This document shows, one piece after another, positions 36,101-46,640 of a stretch of 64,000 bases of DNA. This stretch comes from Malus domestica. Lineage: Eukaryota; Streptophyta; Magnoliopsida; Rosales; Rosaceae. Under the pieces are notes generated by a model. That model made no database searches and was not told where the DNA came from. It saw only the letters and a program-made list of their open reading frames with translations. The position numbers and the translations under genes are program-made. Location of the stretch: positions 379,501-443,500 of the forward strand of contig NC_091668.1 in assembly GCF_042453785.1 (NCBI RefSeq). Direction: 5' to 3'. How positions within the stretch are numbered: the first letter of the stretch is position 1; every line of letters begins with the position of its first letter.

Positions 36101-39100
36101 AAACATAATTCAGTCAAAGAAAGTTATTGTTTCCATAATTTCAAATGCTTATGAACTCTCTTTTATTAAAATTGAAAGCTTTATCTTGGTAAAGATTCAT
36201 GAACCAATTCATATTTCTTTACTGCTCTGTTAATTGATTATGTGTTTAATTTTAATTTGCTGCGACTTTGTAGCACATTGCAGGACGCTTGGAACAAGAG
36301 GGAGTGTCTCCTGATCCCTCTGTGAGAGGCCAAATTCAGACAGAATCTATACAATTAGGGCTTGCAATGCAACACTTAGGTTCTCTTCTTCTTGAGCTTG
36401 GCCGAACAATTTGGACGCTTCGTATGGGGCAGTCTCCTGTATGTTCTAGTTTGATCTCAATTTCTTCGTTTAAATCTGTGAATAATAGAATATAGTCGTT
36501 TATAATTGTTTTGGCCAAAAAATCTACAGGGAGAAGCTGTTGTGAATTCTGGGCCAGCAGTTTATATATCCCCAGCAGGGCCTAATCCCATAATGGTCCA
36601 GGTTCGTTGATGCATGTATTATGAATGTATACATAGTTTCACATATGGATTAAGCAAGACAGGCAAATGAAATTATATAAATTATTTGTAGTGAATAAGT
36701 CCAGTGAAAAACTATTATTATTGGGAACTAAATTTGATAGTATAGTGGAGAAGCAAATATGGCCATTAGTTCAATAACTGTGGTCATTTAACATGGCATT
36801 TTATCTTTTTGTTGGTATATCCATTTTTTGAGCTTTAGTTAATTTTGGTTTAAATATATTGATTTTTAGATGCCAACCAAGCCTAGTGAATAATGTTTTG
36901 TTTGCAGCCTTTCCCTCTTCAAACAAGTTCACTCTTTGGTGGTTCTGTACCTCAACCAAACCCTACGAGTTTTGGTCCTGTTGGGATTGGAAGTGCTCCA
37001 AGGAATGTAAACATCCATATACATGCTGGTAAGTAAAATTGATCGCTGACTTGAAGCCTGTACCTATTTTGTATCATTGTAACGCTTTTTATCATCGTAC
37101 CTCACTTGCACAAATTGTTTCTGCAGTTGGTGCTAGGGGTAGTAATGGGGAGGGTATCCCATCTGGTTCTAGGGATTCAGGTGGCCGGGTGCTGCCAGTG
37201 AGAAATGTAGTTGGTGCCACTATTCCATCCTCCCAAACTGGTGTTGCAGTCTCCGCTGCGTCGCAACCCGGTCCTGGTGGTTCTGTTTCACAGCCGCCTT
37301 CTGGCTCCCCGCTTTCCTCCATTGTTGCTGAACTTAACTCACATATTGGCAATGCACAACCAGATGACACAGCTCAATCAGGTACCTTGCTGTATGTGCT
37401 TCGGCTTCTGTGGATATAGAATGTCAATCTAGTTTTCCTATGCTATTTTGTTCTGTAATCAGGTCAAGAGGTGTCCACTGGTCCATATGTTGACTTGCGT
37501 AATTATGCAGGAAGTGAACGGCCAAGTACTGACTATGTCGATGTAGCTGGGCAGTCTAGTGTATCACTACCTGGTTGTACATCTGAAAGTGAAGGTCTGA
37601 AGGTATGTTTCACACATTCTTGGAATACCCTTTATTTAGGTTATTTTGTTTATTCTTTGATGTAATCCAAATCCCAACCTTAATGTGACAAAGTTCATAA
37701 CTGTCAGGATTTAGCAAGTGGTAGTACATTGAAAAACGATTCAAGATCCCCAGCTGGGGGTCCTCTAAGCTCTTCAAGTGGCCAAAACACCGTGGTGAGA
37801 GAAGATGAGAAGAGAAGTGCTCCACAATCCAGTGAGAAGCAGGCTGAGGGTGCGAAAGCTGTTCCACTTGGTTTAGGACTTGGAGTTTTGGAGCGTAAGG
37901 TATAATATTTTTACATCTATTTCATTGCTTTCGAAAATAAAATAAAAATTTACGTACCAAATTTATGCCCCATCACGGGCTTGATATTTCAGCTGTTAAT
38001 TAAAGTAAAAATCCATGGCCATATTATGATGGATGTATAGTGCTTGGGGAAGCAATTAAGAGTGCAAATACTACTGGTTTGTTTTCAGGCTCTTACATAT
38101 AAAAACAAAACAAAAAATATATATATATATGCGGTCAACTTTAATTTAGGTTGTTACTGAAACTGTGTATCATTGATCCAATCAGAGACAAGCCAGGCAG
38201 CCAAAACCGTCAACCAAGAATGGAGATGGCGGAACAACTAGTGCTCCCATCAATCAGAATCAGCAAGTAATAGGTGGCCAGCAAGTTTTGCAATCCCTTG
38301 CGTCTCGTGGTTCTGCTGCAAGTAGGATGAACTTAAATGATGCACCTGAAAGACAAACGGCCCCTGCTGTTGGTCAGGTCAGAGATGGTAGAACATTGGG
38401 AGGGCAAGGTCCTCTTGGCCAAGTTGATATGGGAAGCATGATGTCTCAGGTTCTGCAGAGTCCAGCCCTGAATGGTCTGTTGGCAGGTGTTTCAGACCAA
38501 ACTGGAGTGGGTTCTCCCGATGTATTGAGGAATATGTTACAGAGCTTTACACAGAATCCACAGATGAGGAGTGCTGTCAATCAGATTGCTGAACAGGTTG
38601 ACGGCCAAGATTTGGGAAACTTGTTTGGAGGAGGCCAAGGTGGGGGGATCGATCTGTCCAGGATGTTCCAACAAATGATGCCCATTGTAACTCGTGCCCT
38701 TGGGGCTGGATCGCCCCCCGTCCGGCCATCCTCTGCTTTGGCTCCTGAATCTCATCCGCCCCACAATGAGCGAAGTCTCAGTAGAGATGATAATATCCCT
38801 AATTCTGAGGTTTGTATAACTTGTCTATTCATCAATGTCTTGGATCAACATTTCACTTTTTTGGGACATGATATTTTCGTTTTGTGGCCATAAAGGGTTA
38901 TGATTTGTTTCTGAATTGAGCCATAAATTGTAACTTCTAATAGCTCTTTTTCTTCATGCTTTAGATTAACCTCGAAGAAGTGGTTCAGAGAATTGAGAAC
39001 CTGAATGCACCAGGAGAAGTTTTTCATGCTTTAGTTGAAAATTCGGTGCAGCTGTCTGGCAGAGGAAGCGGTTCTCAAGAACTTGTGGATGAGTTGTGCA

Positions 39101-39287
39101 GGGACGAGAGTCTCTCCAGCGTATGTGCTATATATGCTTGTCGTTTGTGCGAGGTGCTAGTCTTGAGATTAATCCGTACTGTATGTAAACAGATCTCTCT
39201 TTTCGGCTTTTGCAGGAATATGTTGAAATGTTAAGTAGGGACATACGGCGACGACTTGAGGGTGATTCGGGGAAGGACAAGTGCTAA
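33139..39287 (+). CDS. Ubiquitin-like-domain protein, BAG6/Scythe-like
   Basis: Seventeen coding exons (33139-33267, 33460-33577, 34138-34236, 34345-34460, 34573-34656, 34927-35106, 35190-35259, 35322-35476, 36274-36438, 36530-36601, 36908-37028, 37127-37381, 37463-37602, 37708-37899, 38186-38809, 38965-39120, 39216-39287) give 915 residues, all phases matching. An N-terminal ubiquitin-like domain (about 22-100: LEINIKTLDSQMYSFQV, RLIFRGRVLKDDHPLSEY, GHTLHLVIRQP) precedes a Pro/Gln/Ser-rich middle. A helical conserved block follows (EALGIVLRHAERLLSNHAVSALSHIAGRLEQ). A Gly/Gln-rich region and a helical C-terminus end the protein. The plan matches plant BAG6/Scythe-like proteins (Arabidopsis At5g42220 type). 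Animal BAG6 holds aggregation-prone clients for membrane insertion or proteasomal decay; the same role in plants is inferred. I do not see a clear BAG domain. Confidence 0.9.
34739..34777 (+). mobile_element. 39-bp LINE 3'-tail insertion with 15-bp duplication, BAG6-like intron
   Basis: The insert CCCCACTTAGTGGGAAAAGG plus CTTTGTTGTTG and further TTG units is flanked by perfect 15-bp repeats GCAATTGTGGTCCAG (34724-34738 and 34778-34792). A (TTG)n tail after a short hairpin is typical of plant RTE-type LINE 3' ends. This is an extremely 5'-truncated copy. It lies in the intron after the fifth coding exon and cannot affect the protein. Confidence 0.8.
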
Positions 39288-39721
39288 TACTGCCTTGCAG
39301 GCGGGCAGGTGTTGCTGTGGATAGGACATGGTTTCCATCGGAAGGGTCCTGGGTTTACTTGTGTTTTAGAGTTGTCATTTGAGATTTGTTTTACTGATTG
39401 ATCAGAATGTCGATGTACAAATTAGGATTGGGGCTTTGATTTGCTTTGCTTTGCTTTGGATGTACCATTTGGTTCGTTGTTCGAACCGGTTTTATAAATT
39501 TTTAATTGATTTCTATTGCAAACACAAAGTCAGTTGTGAATCTGAGTTAATACGGATGAGCTCCTCTAAACTTTTACGATAACTGAATTGCTAATTTTAG
39601 TTTTTCTTGCGAATGTGACATTTTGTTGACGTATAAAAGTTGATTGTGCGCATTTGTACATTGTACGTGATGAATTCAGCAAAGAAATTATATTTTAATA
39701 AACAATGTTATGCCGTATTTT

Positions 39722-40640
39722 ATATCATCTCCAACTAAGGGAGTCAAATGGTCATAAGGCCAAACATAGCTCTTTGACAAAAAATCATTTCCAACCGAGG
39801 GGCCAAAGGGCCATAGACCAAATATAATTTATTATTTTAATTGAATTAATATGGTTAATTAAATTAAACTATCATATTAAAATAAGGTTTTAGACATATT
39901 TTGAGTGCCATTTGTCGCCAAATGAATAAGTCTCCAGATTTCTTATCTTTATATAATCTCAATAATTTTTCGGATAAGATTTCGAGTGACACGTGTCGCT
40001 AAAGTGAATAACTCTCCATATTTCTTATTTTTATGTAATCTCAATAATTTTTCGAATAAGAAGATGAATTGGCGTAGACGAGACGAGAAGATGATGAGTC
40101 CGATAAAGAAGATGAAGCATGGCGCAACACAATATATATGGCAGCAATGGCTGGGGTCATGGCGTGTGAGGAAATTGAAGAACAATCTCAATAAGGTGGC
40201 TCTGTTGGTGGTCACTCTTACAAATCACGAAATAAAGAGATCGCATATGAGATTTTGATGAACAACTACTTCAACTCCAACTCGGTGTACACAGAAGAGG
40301 ATTTCAGACGTCACTTCCAGATGAGGCGTCATGTCTTCGAGTGTTTACTTTATGGTGGCCAACATGTCAATCCATACTTTCGACAAAAGATGAATAGAGC
40401 AGGCCACCCTGGTTTTTCACCTCATCAAAAGGTTATTATTGCACTCCAAATGTTGGCCTATGCCTCTCCAGCTGATGCGAAAATATATAATAGACCTAAT
40501 TTGCCTTTGGATCCAAGAACTGATAATATCTCTTTAAATGAGTACATAAGGTGTCACAGAATGATACGTTCGCGTGCCATAAACAAGTACCAACAATAGG
40601 ATTTTGTTGCACATCTTTGGGCCAAAAAAACAATGGAGTA
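39722..40640 (+). mobile_element. Decayed PIF/Harbinger DNA transposon
   Basis: The frame from 40258 to 40599 reads NNYFNSNSVYTEEDFRRHFQMRRHVFE... HPGFSPHQKVIIALQMLAYASPADA, the N-terminal part of PIF/Harbinger (ALP1-like) transposases. It then jumps straight to NRPNLPLDPRTDNISLNEYIRCHRMIRSRA, close to the transposase C-terminus. The DDE catalytic core is therefore deleted. The left end CATCTCCAACTAAGG resembles the family-C MITE ends. The right end is not certain. It is a dead element that may belong to the family that mobilised the family-C MITEs. Confidence 0.72.
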
Positions 40641-41009
40641 GGTGTTTAAGTTTTATATTGTTAAATGTTTTGTTTAATGTTGTTTAAGTTTGAATAACTC
40701 CCCCAAGTGGTAATAGGGTGGAGATTGTGTTGTTTTCCATCTTGAAGAACAACTCTCGTGGTTTTGGAGATTTAGTGGAATGGTGCCTTCATAGAAATCA
40801 TAGTACTTTTTGGACGTACGAGTCCAAACACATTCACTTGTTTGAGAACTACCATTGACACTATCTTCTGAAATCTATCTATAAGCCCTACAAAGAGCTT
40901 CATCTTCTTTTCGGGTTCAAGCCCTTCATTTCATTGCAAATGTGGCCATTTGAAAATTATTGAAAAAATTAAAGGAAAGATTATTGGAAGAGATTGAAAT
41001 AAAATGAGG

Positions 41010-41194
41010 TAAACCAATGCTTGGTGGTTCAAGTGATAAGGAGCTTGTTCCTCTTAAGTAAGATCTTGAGTTCGAGCCTTGTGAATGGAGAAGCCAGCAT
41101 TGGGAGAGCTTGCCCCCCGAATGGGGTCCGACTCAACTTGAGGGATTAGTCATCGCCTAAGTGCAGGAGATACCTTGGATTCATCCAAAAATAA
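41010..41194 (+). mobile_element. SINE with near-perfect target-site duplication
   Basis: A 185-bp unit starts TAAACCAATGCTTGGTGG and carries a box-B-like GAGTTCGAGCCTT and a box-A-like GGTTCAAGTGATAAGG, the internal RNA polymerase III promoter layout of tRNA-derived SINEs. The A-rich 3' end is followed by AATAAAGTGAGG (41195-41206), matching AATAAAATGAGG before the start (40998-41009) except at one base. No protein is encoded. Confidence 0.72.
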
Positions 41195-41281
41195 AATAAA
41201 GTGAGGAAAGATAGTATGGAATAGTGAAAAATATGTGAGAAATGGTTTAGGTATTTATAGGAAAAAAATTAGATTTTTTTT

Positions 41282-42161
41282 GGCTTATTATATTAACACC
41301 CCACAAATTGTTGAATAAACCCCACATACTTAATACACCCCACATTTACTTTTTCAATTAAAAATTATCTTTATACACCCCACATACCTCTCCATAATAC
41401 CCTCACACTCCACATTCTCAAAATACACATTATATTTCTATATACACCCCAATTTCTTCAAATTTTATAATACTCATTTTTAATTTTGATGGATTGAATC
41501 TAGATACCCTGCTGTTCCCAGGCTAGTTACTTCTGTGATTGACTTGTTTTTCGTTTCCAGTTTGAGAGCATATTATCATTCACCGATTTGGACGCTAACA
41601 CTTATCTTAAATTTTTTTATCTTTGTGCATTTTGGAAAATCTTATGTCACTTCCAAACTCAAGAATTATCCAAACTCAAGATCTTATGTAACTTTTCTAT
41701 AACAAAAGAAATACAAAATAAAAAATAATTATCGAAAGTTTCAAGTTGTTGGCATTGCAATTTATAGAGCTAGTTTCAAAGGCATAAGTTCTAAAGTTTT
41801 TCGACATAGTAAATACCGGGATGTGATAAAATGTGTGGTTGGAGAGAAAATAATTTCTTGCAGTCACAGTGATCAATAGCATTGGCATATTCATAGACAT
41901 TTTGTTAGGGTTTTCTCAATCAATGTGTTTGTAGTTTCATTAGTTGGGATTTTGTTCAACAATGGAGGGTGAGATGGTTTTGATAATCGAAGAAGATAAA
42001 TAATACGTTAAAAGTGATGTGGGGTGTATTTGGAAATTTTTTTTTTTTTAAAACTTAATAAGGTCGAAATTGTCATTACATAGTAGAATAAATAAGTAAT
42101 TTAATATTGAATATTTTGTGGGGTGCATTCAACAATATGTGGGGTGCTAATAAAAAAAGCC
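41282..42161. mobile_element. Family-K inverted-repeat element, about 880 bp
   Basis: The left end GGCTTATTATATTAACACCC, followed by CACAAATTGTTGAATAAACC, pairs with the inverse of the right end (GGCTTTTTTTATTAGCACCC, then CACATATTGTTGAATGCACC). The terminal repeats extend about 50 bp. The middle is AT-rich with no transposase frame. Neither end shows a sure target-site duplication. Non-autonomous DNA transposon is the best call. Confidence 0.68.
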
Positions 42162-42581
42162 TTTTTTTTTTTTAAATTCGTCCCAAAAAAAAAATTAATT
42201 CAAACGGTAACTTGATGGCATCATGATGTCAACTAGCTGTTGGCATTTAAATGGGCTTTGGACTGACAATTTGGTGCTAGAAGGCTAGGCCGGAGGACTA
42301 CCTGGCTGGAAATAGCCAACCCGATTGCCTGATTTGGGAGTTTTAGTCCAGTAGGATCCACAAGCTCTTTAACCTAACCTTCAATCGGAGATGATTTTTT
42401 GTATCATTCCTTGGGCCGAGTCTGGCCCATGGAAAGCAGCTTCGTAAATATTTGTAGTTTCCAAAATTGTGCGTGTGTTTTGAAAGTAAGGAAGAAGAGG
42501 CGAGCAGAACAAAAACTATAACTGGGAACATTCGTTATTGGTTCACAGATCCTGAGCTTCGACCGAGTGTCGTCACGTTCA

Positions 42582-44983
42582 ATGGAGTCATCAGCCGACG
42601 GCAAGCAGAAGAAGGCGGGGGGCCGCCAGTGCTGCATCTGTCATGAGAGACGGGCCGCCCTCAAGAGACCCAAAACCCTAGAGCAGGTAATATCTCCTAC
42701 TGAGGTTTGATTTCCAGTAAGCTGATATGAGAGGCATGGACTCATAAACTGTATCTTGCGGTTGTAAAACCGTAGAATTGAATTGAAATCGGTTATTGTA
42801 TGTGAAGATTTGCAGGGAGTGTTTCTACAAGGTGTTTGAGGAGGAGATTCATCAGGTCATCGTCGAAAACCAGTTATTTAAGCCTGGTGAGCGCATTGCC
42901 CTCGGTGCCTCCGGCGGCAAAGGTAAACTAATTAATCAAGCTGTAATTGGAGTGCTAGTGAGTGGTGATGAATTATAATGCCATACTGGATTGTGTATGT
43001 TATGTGGTCCTTAACTTCCTTCTGCTCATTGCCTATTGTGTTATTTGCTGCCTTCAGATTCCACTGTCCTCGCTTACGTATTATCCGAATTGAATAGGCG
43101 GCACAATTACGGTCTGGATCTCTTCCTCTTGTCAGTGGATGAGGGCATTACTGGCTACAGGGACGATTCTCTTGAAACCGTCAAAAGAAATGAAATCCAG
43201 GTCAGGTGAATTTTGACTATGAACTTTCAGTCATGTCTAATGCCTTATGTTTCTCTACTTTTAAGCTTTAATTGACTTTCGTTCGAAATCTCTACTTTCA
43301 GTATGGTTTGCCGCTGAAAATAGTCTCGTACAAGGATTTGTATGGGTGGACCATGGATGAAATAGTAAAGATGATTGGTCTCAAGAACAATTGCACCTTC
43401 TGTGGTGTTTTTCGTCGTCAGGTATTTGGCTGTCTTGGAAATTGGTGTTTTTCATTTTCTAGGCATCTTATATGGATGTATTTAGACACGATTGGGCATT
43501 CAAATTTTTTTTTACGATATATTATTTCCAAATCAACATGGTTATTGCACAGAAACTTATGGTGCTTGTTACTTAGTTTTGAATGAGTAATTAAAGCACT
43601 AAAACTGGTCATTCAAACTTTCTGCTGATAGCACCTACAAAGGCCGTCATTTGTGAGCTTTCTGTGTCTTTAAGCATGAAGGGCATGATCAAATTCTATT
43701 GGTTGGTGAGAGATTATAAGGAACAATTCAACTTAATGGATATATCTATTTACTTCTCAGGCCCTTGATCGTGGCGCTGCACTGTTGAAGGTAGACAAGC
43801 TTGCTACTGGACATAATGCAGATGATATTGCTGAAACAGTTCTATTGAACATTTTACGAGGTGACATTGCAAGGTAATGCTTGTTCATATTTCATTGATG
43901 TTCTTTTTGTCCCCCCTTAAGTTTGCAAAGTGAACTGAGTTGCTGGTTTTATTTTGTAGATTAAGTAGATGCACTTCAATTGTCACTGGTGAAGACGGGC
44001 CAATTCCAAGATGCAAACCTTTTAAATACACCTATGAGAAGGAGATTGTTATATATCCTTGCTGCTGAAATATTCAATACTGATTTTTTTTTTCTTCCCC
44101 TTTTTCTTTCATCACCGTTATTCATCTTAATGCTAAGTTGGAATTGTTTGCAAAGCCTTAACTAATTTTGCACGTATGCATATTTCAAGAGGCTGGACTA
44201 CTTCTCCACTGAATGTAATTTATCTTTTCTTTAGGCTCTTTTAAATAGTTCTCTCAAGTCTTCCTCGGTTATTTTCCCTCCGCTCAACCACCCTTGCCAC
44301 TATATTTCTATGTTTAATGCTTTTACAATTAGATCTCAGAAGACATTTTTGTCAAATTGCAGGCATTTATTCACCCAATGCGTATCGTGGTTTTGCTCGT
44401 GAGTTCATCAAGGATTTAGAAAGAATCAGGTGAGTGCCTTGCTGAGAGAATGTTTCGCTGGTTGGCGATGTAGATTTCACAAAAAAAAACAAAAAAATTA
44501 TATTACATCTTCAGTATGCACATTCTGTACTCCTAGTTTGACATTTTACTGGACTTCTTTCAACTGAAGACCCAGGGCAATACTTGACATCATCAAATCA
44601 GGGGAGAATTTCAGAATTTCAACTTCAACAAAGATGCCAGAACAGGGGACATGTGAACGGTGTGGTTACATTTCCAGTCAGGTAAGTTTGTTACTAGTTT
44701 CACCCCTGCGATACGTGACATGTGGTTGAGATATCTGATTAATGTTAGACTCGTTTGCGTTCGTTACTTGGGTAGAGTTTGGTTAGAGAATCTGAACATT
44801 TGTTGTTTTATTGTGCAGAAATGGTGCAAGGCCTGTGTTTTGCTTGAGGGGCTGAATAAGGGTTTGCCAAAGCTGGGAATTGGCCGGACTCGAGGACTTA
44901 ATAACGATGACAAGAAGGATGCTAAGGAAAGAAATGGAACAAAAAGTATCGAAAGCAAGCAATGTGGAAGTTTGGATTTCTGA
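42582..44983 (+). CDS. CTU1: Cytoplasmic tRNA 2-thiolation protein 1 (CTU1/NCS6)
   Basis: Ten exons (42582-42686, 42808-42922, 43058-43200, 43302-43421, 43761-43873, 43960-44052, 44174-44214, 44363-44429, 44570-44681, 44819-44983) give 357 residues, like Arabidopsis CTU1/ROL5 (about 355). With CTU2 it adds sulfur to wobble uridine 34 of cytosolic Lys, Glu and Gln tRNAs, using sulfur from the URM1 pathway. The ATP-binding PP-loop SGGKDS is at 70-75. Metal-binding cysteines are CCICHERR (about 16-23), CRECF (37-41), NNCTFCG and the C-terminal [30 protein letters not shown] and [13 protein letters not shown] are family signatures. The sixth intron (44053-44173) is of the U12 AT-AC type; the other introns are GT-AG. 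Confidence 0.96.
44053..44173 (+). other. U12-type AT-AC intron in CTU1
   Basis: The coding sequence continues in frame ([13 protein letters not shown]) only if the intron runs from ATATCCTT to GCAC. The first eight bases match the minor-spliceosome 5' site ATATCCTT. CCTTAACT at 44156-44163 matches the U12 branch-point consensus and its A lies 12-13 nt from the 3' AC. The other nine introns here are the ordinary kind. The exon ends split the ATG codon as AT/G. Confidence 0.9.
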
Positions 44984-46313
44984 TTAAATCTGCAGGATAT
45001 ACAGTATAAAATCATGATAGACAGTAATGATAAAGCTAGGTTGGGATATTCATTGCAACTCTTGTAATGGTTTGGTTTTAGCGTTATCCGTAGCTTAGCA
45101 TATTTACCCTACGAATACGATTATTTTGTGTAATTTCCAATTTTGTCACAAGATAAAATCAGCTGCCTCACCACACCAGGCTCACCTTCTGGAGAGATTT
45201 CTTTGTGTGCTGGAAATACAGTTCGGTGCATCAAATGTAAAATACAATTGTTGAAAATTAAAAAAAAATAAAAATTCTATCAAATGGTATTATTACAGTT
45301 GGTATACCGACTATGTTTTCGTTATACTGAAATTTCTTCACCTTCTGATCTCCTTCACATTATTTCATGTAAAGGAAACTACACATGTTATTTTGTGGGA
45401 CAGGATCCTCTCCGGAACATATCTGTCCGGATCCTGCGGAAGCCACAAAACCCAGTTTCGTAAGCCTCACGGTGATCTCCACCTTCACAAAGCCTTTACC
45501 ATCATGAAAATCAGAAACCAAATATCGGAGAAGCTTTCCGGCGACCTTCACAAAACCAAATATCGGAGAACCCGTTAACGGGTCGGGTTGCTCTATTCCT
45601 CTTTCTCAACCGGTACTGGCGGATGTGCGGTGCCCCTAATCCGAGGAGGGGGCTCAGCGGGAAGAGTTTGGTAGTTGGTTCCATTCGCTCGACTGAAAGA
45701 GCGGGAGCTCCATTTCTTCCGTTAACAACCCGTTAAATAACGGGTCATTTTGGATCAACCCGTTAGACCCGTTAGAACCCGTTAGCACCCGTTAGTTAAT
45801 GATATTTTAGTAATTTTAGTAAAGACTTAATGACAAAAATTAAACTTTATGTAAAAATTAAAAAAAAATAATAATTGTTAACGGGTGAAACGGGTGATCC
45901 GTTAGCTTAACGGGTTGGGTTCGGATGACCCGTTAACTTAACGGGTCGGATTCAACCCGACCCAAACTCAATAAACCCGACCTGTTTACAGGTCTACTGC
46001 TGGGGGACAAAGCAGTATCGAAATTTTGGGGTGGCAGACTTCTTGTCGGGGCTCGCTTTTTGTACTTCAGACGGCGACGATGGTGGGGATTTGGGGGAGG
46101 AAGGTGGAGATCACTGTGAGGCTTACGAAACTGGGTTTTGTGACTTGATCTGGAGGATCCGGAGAGGATCCTGTCCCTTATGTTCTCCTACAAACGACAC
46201 ATATTTTTATGTCGTAAGAAATACATATTTAAACCTCATTTTCATATGGGACCCTCGTCAGTTCGTCACACTCGCGCAGCGGCAGCGCTCTGTGTAACAG
46301 AGTTTCCGTCGTC
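44984..46313. other. CTU1 3' region and upstream region of the 46314 gene
   Basis: Holds the CTU1 3' UTR and then a large inverted-repeat element (45397-46177) that ends 136 bp before the next ATG. No gene is seen. Confidence 0.6.
45397..46177. mobile_element. Family-I long inverted-repeat element next to a gene start
   Basis: The left end GGGACAGGATCCTCTCCGGA and the inverse of the right end (GGGACAGGATCCTCTCCGGA) agree over 20 bp. Further arm words ACAAAACCCAGTTTCG, TAAGCCTCAC and GTGATCTCCACCTTC also pair, giving roughly 100 bp of inverted repeat. Flanks TTATTTTGT and TTATGTTCT match at seven of nine positions, hinting at a Mutator-like 9-bp duplication. The middle (about 45565-46000) is full of CCCGTTAACGGGT words and ends AAACCCGACCTGTTTACAGG, and looks like a second, nested element. 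Confidence 0.72.
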
Positions 46314-46640
46314 ATGGCATCATCAGTACCGCCAAGCTCCTCCGCGGGCGTCCAGAACTCAAAGAAATCGTTGGGGTTCATAGCAAATGCTGTGAAGCGC
46401 AAGGACAGCTTCATCCAGTTCTTCGCAATGACTGGAATTCTGCTGCTGAGCGTCAGATCGTTGGGCCAGAAGTACCGCCTCCACAATCTTCAGGAGGACA
46501 CGACGGCTCTCAAGGAGGAGCAGGAAGCCCTAGCCGAGCGCACGAGGAACATCAAGCGGGACCTCCTCCACGAGGCCTCTCTCGAGCCCACTGGTCTCTT
46601 CGCTTCCAGGCTTCGCCTTCTCTTTGGCGAACGAGAGTGA
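46314..46640 (+). CDS. Small single-helix membrane protein, function unknown
   Basis: One exon encodes 108 residues with GTCATGGCA start context. After a Ser-rich N-terminus and a KKSLGFIANAVKRKDS stretch comes one hydrophobic helix (about 36-53, FFAMTGILLLSVRSLG). A charged segment that should form a coiled coil follows (LQEDTTALKEEQEALAERTRNIKRDLLHEA). The C-terminal SGLFASRLRLLFGE-like end (TGLFASRLRLLFGERE) is conserved in the small plant proteins I recall, which some databases label ATP synthase E chain. That label is not something I can support. A mitochondrial or ER membrane site is possible. The inverted-repeat element upstream may contribute to its promoter. Confidence 0.75.
   Translation: MASSVPPSSSAGVQNSKKSLGFIANAVKRKDSFIQFFAMTGILLLSVRSLGQKYRLHNLQEDTTALKEEQEALAERTRNIKRDLLHEASLEPTGLFASRLRLLFGERE

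Larger units (their letters stand above)
39288..42581. other. Intergenic region with several transposon remains
   Basis: Between the BAG6-like and CTU1 genes are a decayed PIF/Harbinger element (39722-40640), a SINE (41010-41194) and a family-K inverted-repeat element (41282-42161). The last 400 bp are the CTU1 promoter and leader. No host gene is seen. Confidence 0.6.

Noticed and set aside
42404-42637. Minus-strand frames over the CTU1 start
   Set aside because: They overlap the leader and first exon of CTU1 and show no independent signal.
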